NCBI GenBank assembly: GCA_001599755.1
Contig: BCHX01000005.1
Coordinates: 4,088,409 to 4,152,408, forward strand
Direction of reading: 5' to 3'
Origin: Gliomastix tumulicola
Lineage: Eukaryota > Ascomycota > Sordariomycetes > Hypocreales > Bionectriaceae
DNA: 64,000 nt
Numbering within the stretch: the first letter of the stretch is position 1; every line of letters starts with the position of its first letter. The notes under the pieces are model-generated. The model saw only the letters and a program-made list of their open reading frames with translations, was not told the DNA's origin and made no database searches. Below, piece after piece: positions 32,146 through 42,491 of this stretch. Made by a program: the position numbers and the translations under genes.

Positions 32146-34221
32146 ATGGGTCTTCTCGCCTCCTCATCCGCCACCAAGGCCTTTTGGCTCTCCGTTGCCC
32201 TTCACCTTCCCGCGGCCATGGCTGCCTGCAAGAGAGACTGCCATGCCAACTCCTTCCCCGGCCCTCCAAACGCAGGCTTCGAGACAGGAGGCCTCAGTGG
32301 CTGGGAAGTCGTCAGCGGCGACGCTTTCGGGCCCAACTCCGTCTCCAGCGTCGAGACCTACTGGGACGGGCCCTTTCGTCAAGAAGGGTCCAACTTCATA
32401 CTCGGCACCGCCCAGTCAGGCGAAGCCGCCGTCGGTGAACTTCGCTCTGCCTCCTTCCAGGCCAGTTCTGCCACGAGCTTCCTGATTGGCGGTGGTTACG
32501 ATGCCGAGAACCTCTACGTTGCCCTCGTACGCGACGAGGACGGCCAGATCCTGCTGAAGCAGCACGCTGTCAACGACGAGGCCCTCATCCGCATCATCTG
32601 GGACACGAGCCCATGGGCCGGCCAGTCGGTGCACATCGTCGTTGTGGACAAGAGCACCAGCCAGTCCTGGGGTCACATCAACTTCGACGACCTCCGCGTC
32701 GGCTGCGATGCCCTCGGCGACGGCGAGCTCACCTTCAACGTCGTCGGCCAGGCGAACCAGCCCGCCAAAGACGACAGAGACGCCTGCGAGCTCTTCGCCC
32801 TCGACCCCATGCGGCCGCAGTTTCACTACACGCAGTACCAGGGCTGGATCAACGACCCGGCCGGCCTCGCGCAGTGGAAGGGCAAGCACCACCTGTTCAG
32901 CCAGCTGTACCCCGACGCGCCTGTCTGGGCGCACATGCACTGGGCGCACGCTGAGAGCGAGGATGCGGTGCACTGGAGGGAGCTCCCCGTTGCGCTGTAT
33001 CCGAAGCCGTACAGTGACTCTAGGGACACGTCAGGTCGCTTCACGGGGAGTGCGGTTGCTGATGGCGACACGCTGCGGCTGTTTCTCACCGACTACACTG
33101 ACCTCAACTTCCACCCGGGCGAGGTTCAGGAGACGGTCATCATCGCAAGCAGTACTGATGGCATCAACTTCGAGTACCACCCTGACAACCCTGTTGTTCC
33201 GCATCCTCCAGCGAACGCTTACTCGGCCGTCTTCCGCGACCCCAAGGTCGTCTGGGACGACAACGACAGTTCCTGGAAGATGGTGCTCAGTGGCGAGGGC
33301 CAGGACGCCGGTGTCGTCTACCTCTACGGCTCAGACGACCAGATCTCCTGGTCCGAGGTTGGGGCCGTTCTCAGGGGTGACGAGGGTGGTCCGCAGCGTC
33401 CTTTCTGGGAGTGTCCCAATCTGTTCCCTATCGGAGACAAATGGGCTCTCTTCTACGGCGACGGCAACCTGGGGTTCTACAACATCGGTTCATTCAACGG
33501 GTCCGTCCTCGTCACCGAGAAACTAGGTCTCCTCGACCACGGTCCTGCGAGCTATGCGATGCAGTGGTATAAGGATGAGGCGGGACGCAATCTCGCCATC
33601 ACCTGGATGGCGAACTGGCCGAGTCCGAAGTGGCCGAGTCGCGTCAACGGGTGGGCGGGACAGCAGTCCATCACCAGAGAGCTCTTCATCAGGGAGGATG
33701 GTGGTCTTGGTAGCCGTCCCATCCCTGAGCTCGACAGTCTTGCCGCTAGCGAAGCCACTGAGCACGGTCCTGTCACTCTAGACGGCGTGCAGGAAGAGAC
33801 GCTCCATCTCGGCAGCAGCAACACCGCCAGAGTCAAGGTCGTCGTCGACCTAGAAGCAACCACGCCTACTGCCTCCCTCTCCCTGTACCTCTTCCGCTCC
33901 CAAGCCGAGGAAGTTCGCCTCTCGTACAACGTCGCGACCAGAACTCTCAAGCTCGACACCACTAAAGCCGGTTACGCCCAGAGGGGCACCTGGCAGGCTG
34001 AGATTGACATCCCCGGCGACAACAAACTTTCGCTGGACATCTTCGTCGACCGCTCGAGCCTGGAAATTTTCGCCGGAGATGGGACGGTCATGTCCGCGCT
34101 GGTGTGGCCCAAGTACAAGCAGTCCAAGGGCATCGACCTGGTCGCAGAGGGCAAGGAGGGGGGCTCGATCGTCGTCTTTGAGAGTGTCTCGCTTACCCCG
34201 CTGGGGTCTAGTTGGTGCTAG
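32146..34221 (+). CDS. Secreted GH32 fructan hydrolase (exo-inulinase / levanase type)
   Basis: Single exon, 691 aa; the open frame starts upstream without an ATG, so MGLLASSSATK at 32146 is the start and gives a signal peptide ending near residue 26. Residues about 30-205 form an extra beta-sandwich-like module (NAGFETGGLSGWEVVSGDAF, HINFDDLRVGC) that is absent from ordinary inulinases and probably binds carbohydrate. The five-bladed propeller then shows the three catalytic sites: WINDPAG (nucleophile Asp237; usual form WMNDPNG), FRDPKVVW (Asp365) and PFWECPNLFP (acid/base Glu422). The C-terminal beta-sandwich ends in DRSSLEIFAGDG. It releases fructose from inulin, levan or sucrose outside the cell. 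Inducible control is suggested by the long upstream region shared with a hexose transporter. Confidence 0.92.
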   Translation: MGLLASSSATKAFWLSVALHLPAAMAACKRDCHANSFPGPPNAGFETGGLSGWEVVSGDAFGPNSVSSVETYWDGPFRQEGSNFILGTAQSGEAAVGELRSASFQASSATSFLIGGGYDAENLYVALVRDEDGQILLKQHAVNDEALIRIIWDTSPWAGQSVHIVVVDKSTSQSWGHINFDDLRVGCDALGDGELTFNVVGQANQPAKDDRDACELFALDPMRPQFHYTQYQGWINDPAGLAQWKGKHHLFSQLYPDAPVWAHMHWAHAESEDAVHWRELPVALYPKPYSDSRDTSGRFTGSAVADGDTLRLFLTDYTDLNFHPGEVQETVIIASSTDGINFEYHPDNPVVPHPPANAYSAVFRDPKVVWDDNDSSWKMVLSGEGQDAGVVYLYGSDDQISWSEVGAVLRGDEGGPQRPFWECPNLFPIGDKWALFYGDGNLGFYNIGSFNGSVLVTEKLGLLDHGPASYAMQWYKDEAGRNLAITWMANWPSPKWPSRVNGWAGQQSITRELFIREDGGLGSRPIPELDSLAASEATEHGPVTLDGVQEETLHLGSSNTARVKVVVDLEATTPTASLSLYLFRSQAEEVRLSYNVATRTLKLDTTKAGYAQRGTWQAEIDIPGDNKLSLDIFVDRSSLEIFAGDGTVMSALVWPKYKQSKGIDLVAEGKEGGSIVVFESVSLTPLGSSWC

Positions 34222-34763
34222 AGACTTTTAGCGATGACATCCCCCAGATAGTTTAGTCTAAGTAGTTAGTACCCAAGTACGCGGAATGCCAGAAGCGAGA
34301 GACTTGAGTCATTTCCGCGGTCACTCGTCCGATGAGCGCTCAGACCAGTTCATGCAATATAAACCTGTTCCTGCGCAAGAGAACAGACGACTCACCTTCC
34401 CCCCCAGAGCCAGCGTGATGCCCCGCACAGCCACCAACTACCCCAGGACTCCTCAAAGTACTAGCGAGCTGCAGGCTCGCCTCTAAGCAGGGATTCTGCA
34501 TGCCAGTGGCACCACCTTGACCACTAGCCCACCCTCCATGACTCTAGCGTGCAGGCCATCACATGGGCTGCAAGCGAGGATGAGGGGGAACTGGGGTTTG
34601 GTTTTTCCAGTGGGTGAAGGGGGGCTGGATCCCCCGGAAGCGACTAAAAAATCATGATATAATCCCCGGGACGCCCTCACCGACTGCCTCTGCCCTCCCC
34701 CCGTCAGCGACATGCACTCTCGTACGACAGAGCCCCTGATGCTCGCGTCTCACTGAAAAAACC
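34222..34763. other. Intergenic, 542 bp
   Basis: No gene supported. Contains the GH32 3' end and the promoter of the membrane-protein gene. Confidence 0.5.
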
Positions 34764-35873
34764 ATGGCCGATGTCAGTCCCTCGGCGGGCCTGAAGCCCA
34801 CGCGGCCCGAGCACATCACGCTCGAGGCCTGGTCGCAGGGCTTCATGGTCGGCGCGCTCATCATCATGGCCGGCATCACGCTCGCCAACATGCGCAGCGG
34901 CGTGCTCCTGCACAAGCTCATTCTGATCGAGGTGAGTTGTCTGTCCCCTTCGACTCTTGTCCGTTGGGGCTTGGGGCTGCTTGTGACTAACTAGTTGGCT
35001 TTAGCTCACGCTCGCCATCCCCAACGGCTTCTTCTGCTTCTTCGACCCGCCGGCCTGGGGCTGGTATCTCTCGTCGACGGTCGTGCCCCTCATTGCGTCA
35101 TGGTCCCTCCACAACGTCATCGCGTGGATGAAGAACAAACCTTTTCTCTCGACGCGAGGCAGTCGCATCTACATCGGCACTGTGATACTTGTCCAGCCAT
35201 ACTGGATCTTCGAGATCTACGCCAACTTTGCCTACTTTAATGGGGGCAACAAGCACTTCTTCCACTGGAGCCGGCCCTTTGAGGCTGTCTTCCGGTACGT
35301 TTTGATATAAATTGTCCCAGCAACGCAGGCAAGGCTGTCCGTGCTAATTAATATCTGTTGTCTAGTGATCCCTGGTGGATCTTCACGACGGCCAACCTCT
35401 TCTACAACATCCGCTACCGCTACGAACTCCGCCTCATCGACATCATCCGCGCCTCCCCGCGCTTCGGCATCCTCCTCCTCTCCATGACGCTGAGCGTCAT
35501 CTTCATCGTCGTCGACATCCTCGCCGTCACGCCCGTCATCTCCCTCGGCGTCATCAACCCGTTCTGGAAGTTCGCCTTCGTCTTCAAGTGCCTGACCGAT
35601 ACCATCATCCTCGACGACTTCAAGACCGCGCTCGACAAGCTCAGCCGGCACAAGATGTCGCGCATCCTCCCCGTCGACGCGATCCTCAACACGGAGCACC
35701 TGTCCGACGACCACCACCACTGGCAGAAGCGTGCGTCGTGGCTCACGGGATCGGACGATCCGTGTGTTGAAAGAATCGAAGAGGCGAGAACGAGGGATAG
35801 TGGGAGGGAGGTGATTAGATACCCGCCGAAAGCACGATGGTCTACTCCGGCCTCGAGCTCAGCGCAGAGATAG
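34764..35873 (+). CDS. Fungal multi-pass membrane protein of unknown function
   Basis: Three exons: 34764-34931, 35005-35294 and 35366-35873, 321 aa, with consensus introns (GTGAGT, GTACGT). About seven hydrophobic segments are visible, the first at FMVGALIIMAGITLAN, then ELTLAIPNGFFCFF, WYLSSTVVPLIASW, YIGTVILVQPYWIF, and three in the second half (GILLLSMTLSVIFIVVDIL, NPFWKFAFVFKCL). Conserved-looking Trp/Phe/Pro residues (FFDPPAWGWYLS, EIYANFAYFN) suggest a real family, but I do not recognise it. The C-terminal tail of about 75 residues is hydrophilic and His/Ser/Arg rich. No signal peptide apart from the first helix. It is tandem to the GH32 gene but no functional link is evident. Confidence 0.82.
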
Positions 35874-35924
35874 TATATTTGATTTCACGTTAAACAAAAA
35901 GAATTTATGAAGTTCCTACAATTC

Positions 35925-36210
35925 GGCAAAAAAGCTCACACACGCTTAAGCGAGGTGATGAAAAACCCTTGAGGTTTTTAACTGAGAGACGGCTTTTCAG
36001 CTAGAAGTTCTTCCACTCGAGTTGTGGTGTTTCTCCTTTCGTGCCAAAGGTGGCTTTAGTCCAAATGTGACCGGAGGTGTATTAATGCTCGGTCAGCTCT
36101 CGAAAGCGCTGACTTGCCGAAAAATTATCCTGCCGGTCGGGTTCGAACCCGAGACCCTGCTGCTGCAGTTGTCTTGGGGCTCTGCAAGACAGTCGTCACT
36201 GCTTGGTGAC
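35925..36210 (-). repeat. Dispersed repeat with tRNA-like B box, copy 1 (SINE-like)
   Basis: This roughly 286-bp stretch matches 37556-37790 over most of its length. Shared blocks (plus strand): GGCAAAAAAGC, GATGAAAAACCC/GGTGAAAAACCC, TTTTTAACTGA, ATTAATRCTC, AGCTCTCGAAAG and CCGAAAAATT. On the minus strand a GGTTCGAACCC box, like the internal B box of tRNA genes, sits near the 5' end and the element runs out into CTTTTTTG, as Pol III elements do. No clear A box and no foldable tRNA, so this is not a tRNA gene. SINE nature is inference. Confidence 0.5.
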
Positions 36211-36350
36211 AGCAGTGTGGGAGATTGTGCCTTAAGTATTCAGCCAGCGACCGAGCTGAGATAACGGTGAGAAGAGTTTATTGCTATTACTTCTTACTCG
36301 GTGTCCCTTGGAGATGCAACATGGGTTGCAGACAGATGCTACTTCTACAA

Positions 36351-37100
36351 CTAGAACTGCGTACCCTCCTCGATAATCGTGGCCGCCATCATCAGACCCG
36401 GCCAACTAAACCACACTTTGCTCGTCACGGCACCTGTCCTGACATCGACCGCCGCGCAGAGCGAAGCCAGCCGTGGTAGCGTGTACCACAGTGGGACATG
36501 ACTTGAGAAGTGGAAGGGGTGGTCCACGGCATCGTCGCCGGGCGTCTCGTCCGTTGGGAAGAGACCTGTTGGCTCGTAGCGCTCCGAGACAACCAGCTCC
36601 GAAACCTCGTGCATGGCTGATCCGCGCACTGTTTCTGTAACGAAGCCACATTGCTACCTCTCGGGGAACGCTTCGTAGTAGTCGCAGAGCTCGAGGAGCG
36701 GATAGCACTGCTGATCGAGCTCTCTCTCGTCTGCTGGAAGGTCGGGCCATCCTTGGGCCTGCCCGTGATGACATAGGATCGGTGCCAAAACCGGTGCGGC
36801 CGTTGCGCCGTTTCAAACACCCATCTCAAGTGCCCCTGTAGGGTGCGACTGATCCTGGTCCTGTAGTGGCTTATCCCGCCCGTCTCGAAAAGGCGGTCGG
36901 CGTTTTGGTGCACCACGAGTAACAGACGCCCTTGCCAGCTGGCAAAACCAACTTGTTGGCCTCGGCTGCGATCCATTCAATCCGGAGACTTACCAGTTAT
37001 CTCTATTCCAGCCGAGCGGGAAGGCCACGTGATCCGTTATGAGGCCGACAACCTGGTCATTGATGAAAATAGCATAATTGCCAAGGATATAGTCCATTCC
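36351..37100 (-). pseudogene. Decayed six-hairpin-type glycosidase gene
   Basis: Pieces of a coherent protein are found in two minus-strand frames. At the 5' side, DYILGNYAIF and AFPLGWNRDNW end at a TAA near 36990. The next piece (ASWQGRLLLVVHQNADRLF, then FWHRSYVITGRPKDGPTFQ) is in another frame. The frame then returns for QQCYPLLELCDYYEAFPER, meets a TAG, and continues in frame as ERYEPTGLFPTDETPGDDAV to the end. That is at least two frameshifts and two stops. GWNRDN and LFPTDETPGDD resemble (alpha/alpha)6 glycosidases, but I cannot assign the family. The remnant lies between two copies of a dispersed repeat. Confidence 0.6.
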
Positions 37101-37555
37101 GCCTCACGACATACACACTGCAGGAGCTCGGAGTCTCCTGGTACTTCTTGCTATTGCAACTAAGAAGCTATTAGCGACTCTATCACGATCAAGGAATGGA
37201 GGACAAGAGCGTACGCCGTGGCTACGCGTTTCCGCTGCTCTGGGGCAACTCGGCGGCGACGGCGTCTAGTGACAGCTCGCTGCTACTGCTGCGATGAAGC
37301 TGTGTTATCCATGGCTAGGTAAATAAATACCCGAAATAAGAGGGTGGCATCATATTGGCTACAATTACAGGCAAGGGACAAGATGGGAGCCTATAGTGTC
37401 AGATTCACCGTTCACCATCAGTTCTATATAATGAAGAGCTTTCGTTGGAAGCGGAGTTTAGCCAACATCCGAGGTGCTCCAAGCGTTCATCCGCCACCAG
37501 CTCAAATTATTAAAAAAATAAAACGGGGTGATAATAGAGAGGACTGCGGCTGAGT

Positions 37556-37790
37556 GGCAAAAAAGCCCACCCAACGTTTACACGGGGTGGTGAAAAACCC
37601 TCGCAAGGATTTTTAACTGATTAGACACGACCAGCTTGCCCGTGTTGGTTTCCCAGGGTTATTAATACTCAGCTAGCTCTCGAAAGTGCTAGCCTACCGA
37701 AAAATTGTCCCGCTGATCGAAGTCGAACTCGAGACCGTGCTGCAGCACGATGTTCGAGCTCTGCAGGCGGTTGACACCGCCTGGTGGTGG
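37556..37790 (-). repeat. Dispersed repeat with tRNA-like B box, copy 2 (SINE-like)
   Basis: Second copy, same orientation as that at 35925-36210 but shorter in the middle. Where copy 1 has the box GGGTTCGAACCC, this copy has the equivalent of GAAGTCGAACTC on the plus strand. Several differences are C:G to T:A changes, as repeat-induced point mutation (RIP) would leave, though the copies are too few to prove it. Confidence 0.5.
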
Positions 37791-38262
37791 TAAGGGGGGA
37801 GAATGGGCTTGAAGTAGGTTCTCGATGCGCAGTTGAGCAGGTGATGAGATTAAGGTGATCATAGGTGATCATAGGTGATGTCACAGTGGGACTCGGGGCA
37901 CGCACTGTGATTGCTGTGCTAGGCTATCACTTCTCTCATAGAGGTACCTCACCCGGGCCTCAGCAACTCGATGGCTCAACATGGCGAGGAGATAAAAGCA
38001 ACACTCATTCTCTCCAAGGTCATCTTCTAAATTAATCAATACCAGATGAACAAAGTAAAGCGCATGGGTATCATCATTATTCCCACAGATTCCTATACTA
38101 GGTGTTCTATCTAAGGCTCGCTTGTCTACATCCCATTCTCGACGAACCACACGATGCACTCGTAGAGCCAGCTCTCCTCGCATTTTGCAGTCCAAATCCG
38201 TCTAACGCCTGAAACCCGCTATTCCTTGTCATGATATTCGCACTTCGCACAGATTATCCGGC
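37791..38262. other. Intergenic, about 470 bp
   Basis: 3' flank of the beta-propeller gene. GTGATCATAG is repeated at 37855-37875. An open frame at 37881-38195 (minus) has no family features and is probably untranslated. Confidence 0.4.
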
Positions 38263-39515
38263 TTACAGCAGCAAGGCCAGACCCTGGGCATTCACGCCCA
38301 GACCCAGCACACCCAGGTTGAAGTTCTGGATAACACGCGCCCGGGCGATACCAAACCGGGCGTCGATAACGAGTACCTGAGGCACGACATCGGCGGAGAG
38401 GACGAAGACCATGCCGTTGATGGCGACGACGTCGATGAAGCCGACAGCGCTGAGGCCAGCGAGGTTCAGAACGCCGATGACAGACGCGTCAATGAGGCTC
38501 AGCTCAACGAGCTGCTGCCTACCAATATCGGTCACAAACACGCTGTTGGTGAGGGGAGAGATGGCAGCGAAGGAGGTGCCGAACTGTCCGGCAATGTTGC
38601 CCAGAGAGACGGTCGACGCGAGCAGGCTGTTATTATCGATGGACAGGATCGCACCGCCAAACGAAGGGTCGGAGACGAAGATGTTCCCCGTGCCGGGGAT
38701 GATCTGCGCGCCGAAGAGCTGGTTGACGCCCTGGGGGAAGGAGCGGACGCCCTGTCGTCCGAGACCGATGAGGCCATTAGCCTGTCGGACGACGAGGAAG
38801 GTGGAGAGGAAGCCGTTGATGTTGAGCGCCGCGTTGCCCTTGAAGGTGACGTGCAGGCGGCTCTGGTCCTCGGAGAAGAAGACCTGGGAGACGGTGTTGA
38901 AGGGGCCGACGGGGGGAGTGACCTGGCCGATGTCGAAGACGCGGAGATCGTCAAAGGCGCCGATGCCGCCCTGGTCGAAGCGGGCACAGGAGGCACCCGC
39001 GAGAGCGCCAGTGGTGCCAACGCAGACGAGGTTGTGCTGGAGGGAGGCGGCGATGGTGTTGGGGAACTGGCCAGGAACAAGGACGGGGGCGCCGATGAGG
39101 ATAAGCTGGGCCGCGTTGAGGGGGTTGATGGCGAAAAGAGAGACGGTGTTGGAGCCAGCATTGACGGCAAAGAGAAACTATTGAGGAGGTTAGTCATAAG
39201 GTGGCAACAGGAATGGAAAGTACACACGTTGTCGACAACGATGATCGAGCCCTGACTCAGCAGAGGGTCAGGCCTGATGAACTGCCCTTCCCTGTTGACA
39301 GCGATGCCACCCAGGCCACCAGTACGGTAGCTGATACCACCGGCAAGGGAACCATTATTAGAAATGGGGACAGCCACAACAGCGTTCTCCTCCGGCTCGT
39401 TGTTCAGGAAGTAGAGCGCCTTGCCCGCGTTGATCGGGCACGGAGTGGGAGAAGACACAGCCACACCTGTCAGGGCAAGGAGGCTGGCAGCCAAGGTGAT
39501 GAAAGAAGGGATCAT
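38263..39515 (-). CDS. Secreted beta-propeller protein (3-carboxymuconate cyclase / lactonase-like)
   Basis: Two exons on the minus strand, 39515-39228 and 39177-38263, 400 aa, with an intron starting GTGTGT and branch CTAAC. A signal peptide (residues 1-21, ...GVAVSS) is followed by blades repeating the pattern of small and hydrophobic residues with Asn/Asp turns: KALYFLNNEPEENAVVAVPI, FLFAVNAGSNTVSLFAINP, NLVCVGTTGALAGASCARF, NIFVSDPSFGGAILSID and SVFVTDIGRQQLVEL. This is how fungal secreted proteins annotated as 3-carboxymuconate cyclase look. They belong to the seven-bladed lactonase fold, but enzymatic activity is rarely shown, and cyclase activity should not be assumed. TATA-like CCATAAAAGG lies about 220 bp upstream on the minus strand. 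Confidence 0.82.
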
Positions 39516-42491
39516 CTTGAAGGAGGGAATATAATAAAAATTATGAAAATTAGTAGAGACAGTCGCAGGCACAGCCTTGAACGAACAAACGAACGAATTA
39601 GTTAGGATGAAGGAACGAATCGAAGGAACCAATGCAACCAGTGCAAGGTGAGAACTGTGGAAAGGAGAGATGAGATGAAACCGATGATGTCGATGGAGAG
39701 AACAGATAGGCACGGCGGGCGCCGTCGAAGCCTTTTATGGTAAAAGAAGCGACGCCTCTCCCCTCGAGCCCAGCCCCCTCCCCCTTCCATGTCAGACTGC
39801 ATGTCACGGAGATTTCCAGAGCTTGTTGCTCCCGTGGGCGCATTGCAAAACGCCGCTGAGGCTGCGGATGTCCGCGTGTCCGCCCTCGAGGGGAGGGTCA
39901 GTCGCGTGCTGATGCATGGACAAGATCTTGGCTCCGGAATAAGGTGCTGCCAGTGCTATGCACCAGGGCAACGACGCAAGGGTATTTCTCTCCGAACGAC
40001 AGCGTCAAATCCGCACAGAAGGCAAGGGAGAAAGGACGGGGACCCCTCTTGGGTGCCCTGAGTCCATGCATGTTGACGCACAGCTGCAAGGACGGCAGTT
40101 TAGAGTGGATACACCATCGAAGAGAGGCTCTGGGAGCAGACCCACGATAGGGCAACGCTGACCAAGCCCAGGAGTACAAGGCCATGACCGCCTCTAGTTC
40201 TTGGCTCTCGCCATTTGCCAGCGTCAACGGGGTCCGTTCCCCCAGCATCCGGTGTCAGACACTCGGCATTCGTCGGAGAGGCCAGGGGTGCCAAGATGCC
40301 AACCTGTGTCTCGGGGCATTTTTGAGTGTGCCCGGGTATTTGTTACCGGGCCTCAGAGGCGTCAGACAGGATGGTTCTTAGCCGCATGGGGAGCCCCAAG
40401 CCCCCTTTTTCGGCTGGGTCCTCTCTTCCCTGCCCTACGTGTGTCAGGTTCCCGCGGGACGTCCAATCACCTTCGTCTCCCCATCACATCTTTCAGAATC
40501 TTCGTCCCATGTTGGAGAGAAGAGACGGTTTGGCCCATGAACCGCTCGTCCGAGCTGACACCCATTATTACCGACGGCTCTGACTTATTGAAGCTGTGCT
40601 GAGGGGAGAAGTGGTTGACGTGCGACGCGCTGGGTTTCATCCCAACATGTCAGCTGGGCTTTATACGTCCCGAACCTTATCTGGGCCGATGTGATGTCTG
40701 CGGGAGCTGCCCTGCATGCATACATGCCGCTTCCTCTGAGCCTCTGTTAGTGCTCCCAGTCATTAAGCACGTCGGCCAGCTTGAGGATTGACTCGTTAAC
40801 GGGTGCGCAGCGGCCTACCCTACATCGCATCGCCATTTTGAGAGGCACGGCGCAGACACTTGCTTTATGAATCGCAGGAGTAGAAAAGACCAGCGAAGTC
40901 AAGGAGGCCTCGATGTGAATATTATGATGGACAAATTGTTTACTGTCGAGTTGGGTCTTTGAAGTGCCGGAGACAAAGACAATAGAGCCTCTCCAACACC
41001 TTGCTACAAGCGTCATGAACGGAATGAATGATGCCCTCAATGCACTGTGCTCAGGCCCCAGATAGTGGATTGGTGCTACCATTCGAGTGTCCAAGATATT
41101 CAATTCGCCTCAAATCTTCTGATTCGTTTTTCCAACTTTCTCGCGTCTGTCCTGTCCATATGAGTTGCAGTTCATTGTTTGTGTTAGTTGGCGACCGGGG
41201 GCTTACTAAGCATCACACGTTAGTGGAGTTTTGAGTCCGGGCCAATCAAGGGGCGCCAATTGGACCCACAAAGCAGTCCTCTGTTGATGTCCGCTCGTCT
41301 CGCGTTTTGGCGAACTCTTTCCCAAATAACAGAACGCTCCCACCATCCACCCGGAACCTCGCGATGATCTGCCTCTTGTGCCCTATCGGTCCTCTTTGCG
41401 TTGCATTTCCGTTCGACAGCGCCGGCTGAAACTCCTTCGTATCCCTTGACACAGAGGATGGACGCGTCTTGACGGTTTGTGGTAGTGACGGCGGTGTGAT
41501 CTCGCGGATGCGCTGTCGGGGGCACACGCCCGCATTTTTCCACTGACGAGGCGATCCATCTATGGCTAGGTCTACCTTCGCATACGCTCGACCGCGAGCG
41601 AGATCGTAATGAAGTCCATGGGCAACCCTTCTCGACCGCGGCCCTTGCAATCCCTCTGACTCTCCGCCGCAATCACGACACTGCACCCCGTGTGGCCTAC
41701 CCGAATACCTCTGCATCTTACCGATTTGGATGTCATCGTGCGACGGAGCCTTGCTCGACTGCGGCGTGGAAGTCCCTGTTACCGGGTAGTGGCTCATCGG
41801 AGTCTATGCGAACGATCGATTCTACAATTAGCTGGGAACCTTGTGGCGGGACGCTGAAGTATTGGCGTTACTAGTCCCTTGGACTGGCTGCCGAGCGCTG
41901 CCAGTTCGGTTGCTTTGTTCCCAGATTGCTGTCCCCTCTCCCAGGTGATGGTTGTCCACGAAGCTTGGAGACACTCGGGATGTTGCTTGAGGCACGTGGG
42001 CGAATCAGCGCCACCCCACGGCCCAGCCTATGATTTGGAGGGGATGGCGTTGAAGAAGCTCGAGGCTGGCCCAGCAGCTGTTCTCGTCGCCTGCGTCACG
42101 ACTGTCCCGTTGTCCTGTCTGTCTTTGCTGAGTCGTCGACGTGCGTAAACCGTGATTGAGATGGCGTTCCTACTAGCAGCTTCAAACCACCCTCCGATGA
42201 TACTCGTAGTAGGTCCTGGGTGATGATAGCTTCGTGGAAGTGCGAGTATAACCAGCTCCGTGTACCCAAATGAATGATGGGTGTACTCTGCTTGATTGGT
42301 TCTGTCCATTCACGCAGCATTTCCCACTTGTTCTCAGGCTTCTCTGTTTTGCTAGTGTATGTTCGCCCCACGCCCAATGTTGATAGCCTCAAACGCCAAT
42401 GAATTACACTCGAAGGGACTGGGCTATACCCAGGCTGGCCATCTACGAGCTGTCTGGACGAACTGCGCCAGCTGCTCTTGCTACTTTACCG
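39516..42491. other. Gene-poor region, 3 kb
   Basis: No intact gene supported. Fragments of possible coding character occur on the minus strand (around 40747-41103, 41246-41797 and 42096-42392), but they change frame, lack starts and match no family I know. They may be a heavily decayed gene or chance. Confidence 0.4.

Noticed and set aside
36131..36215. tRNA gene suggested by GGTTCGAACCC
   Set aside because: No acceptor stem, A box or proper cloverleaf can be drawn, and a diverged copy exists at 37556-37790; better described as part of a repeat.
37881..38195. Minus-strand open frame of 104 codons
   Set aside because: Close to the 3' end of the beta-propeller gene and unlike any family; likely untranslated sequence.
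40747..42392. Minus-strand fragments that look partly coding
   Set aside because: They shift frame, lack a shared start and match no family I know; a decayed gene is possible but not supportable by eye.
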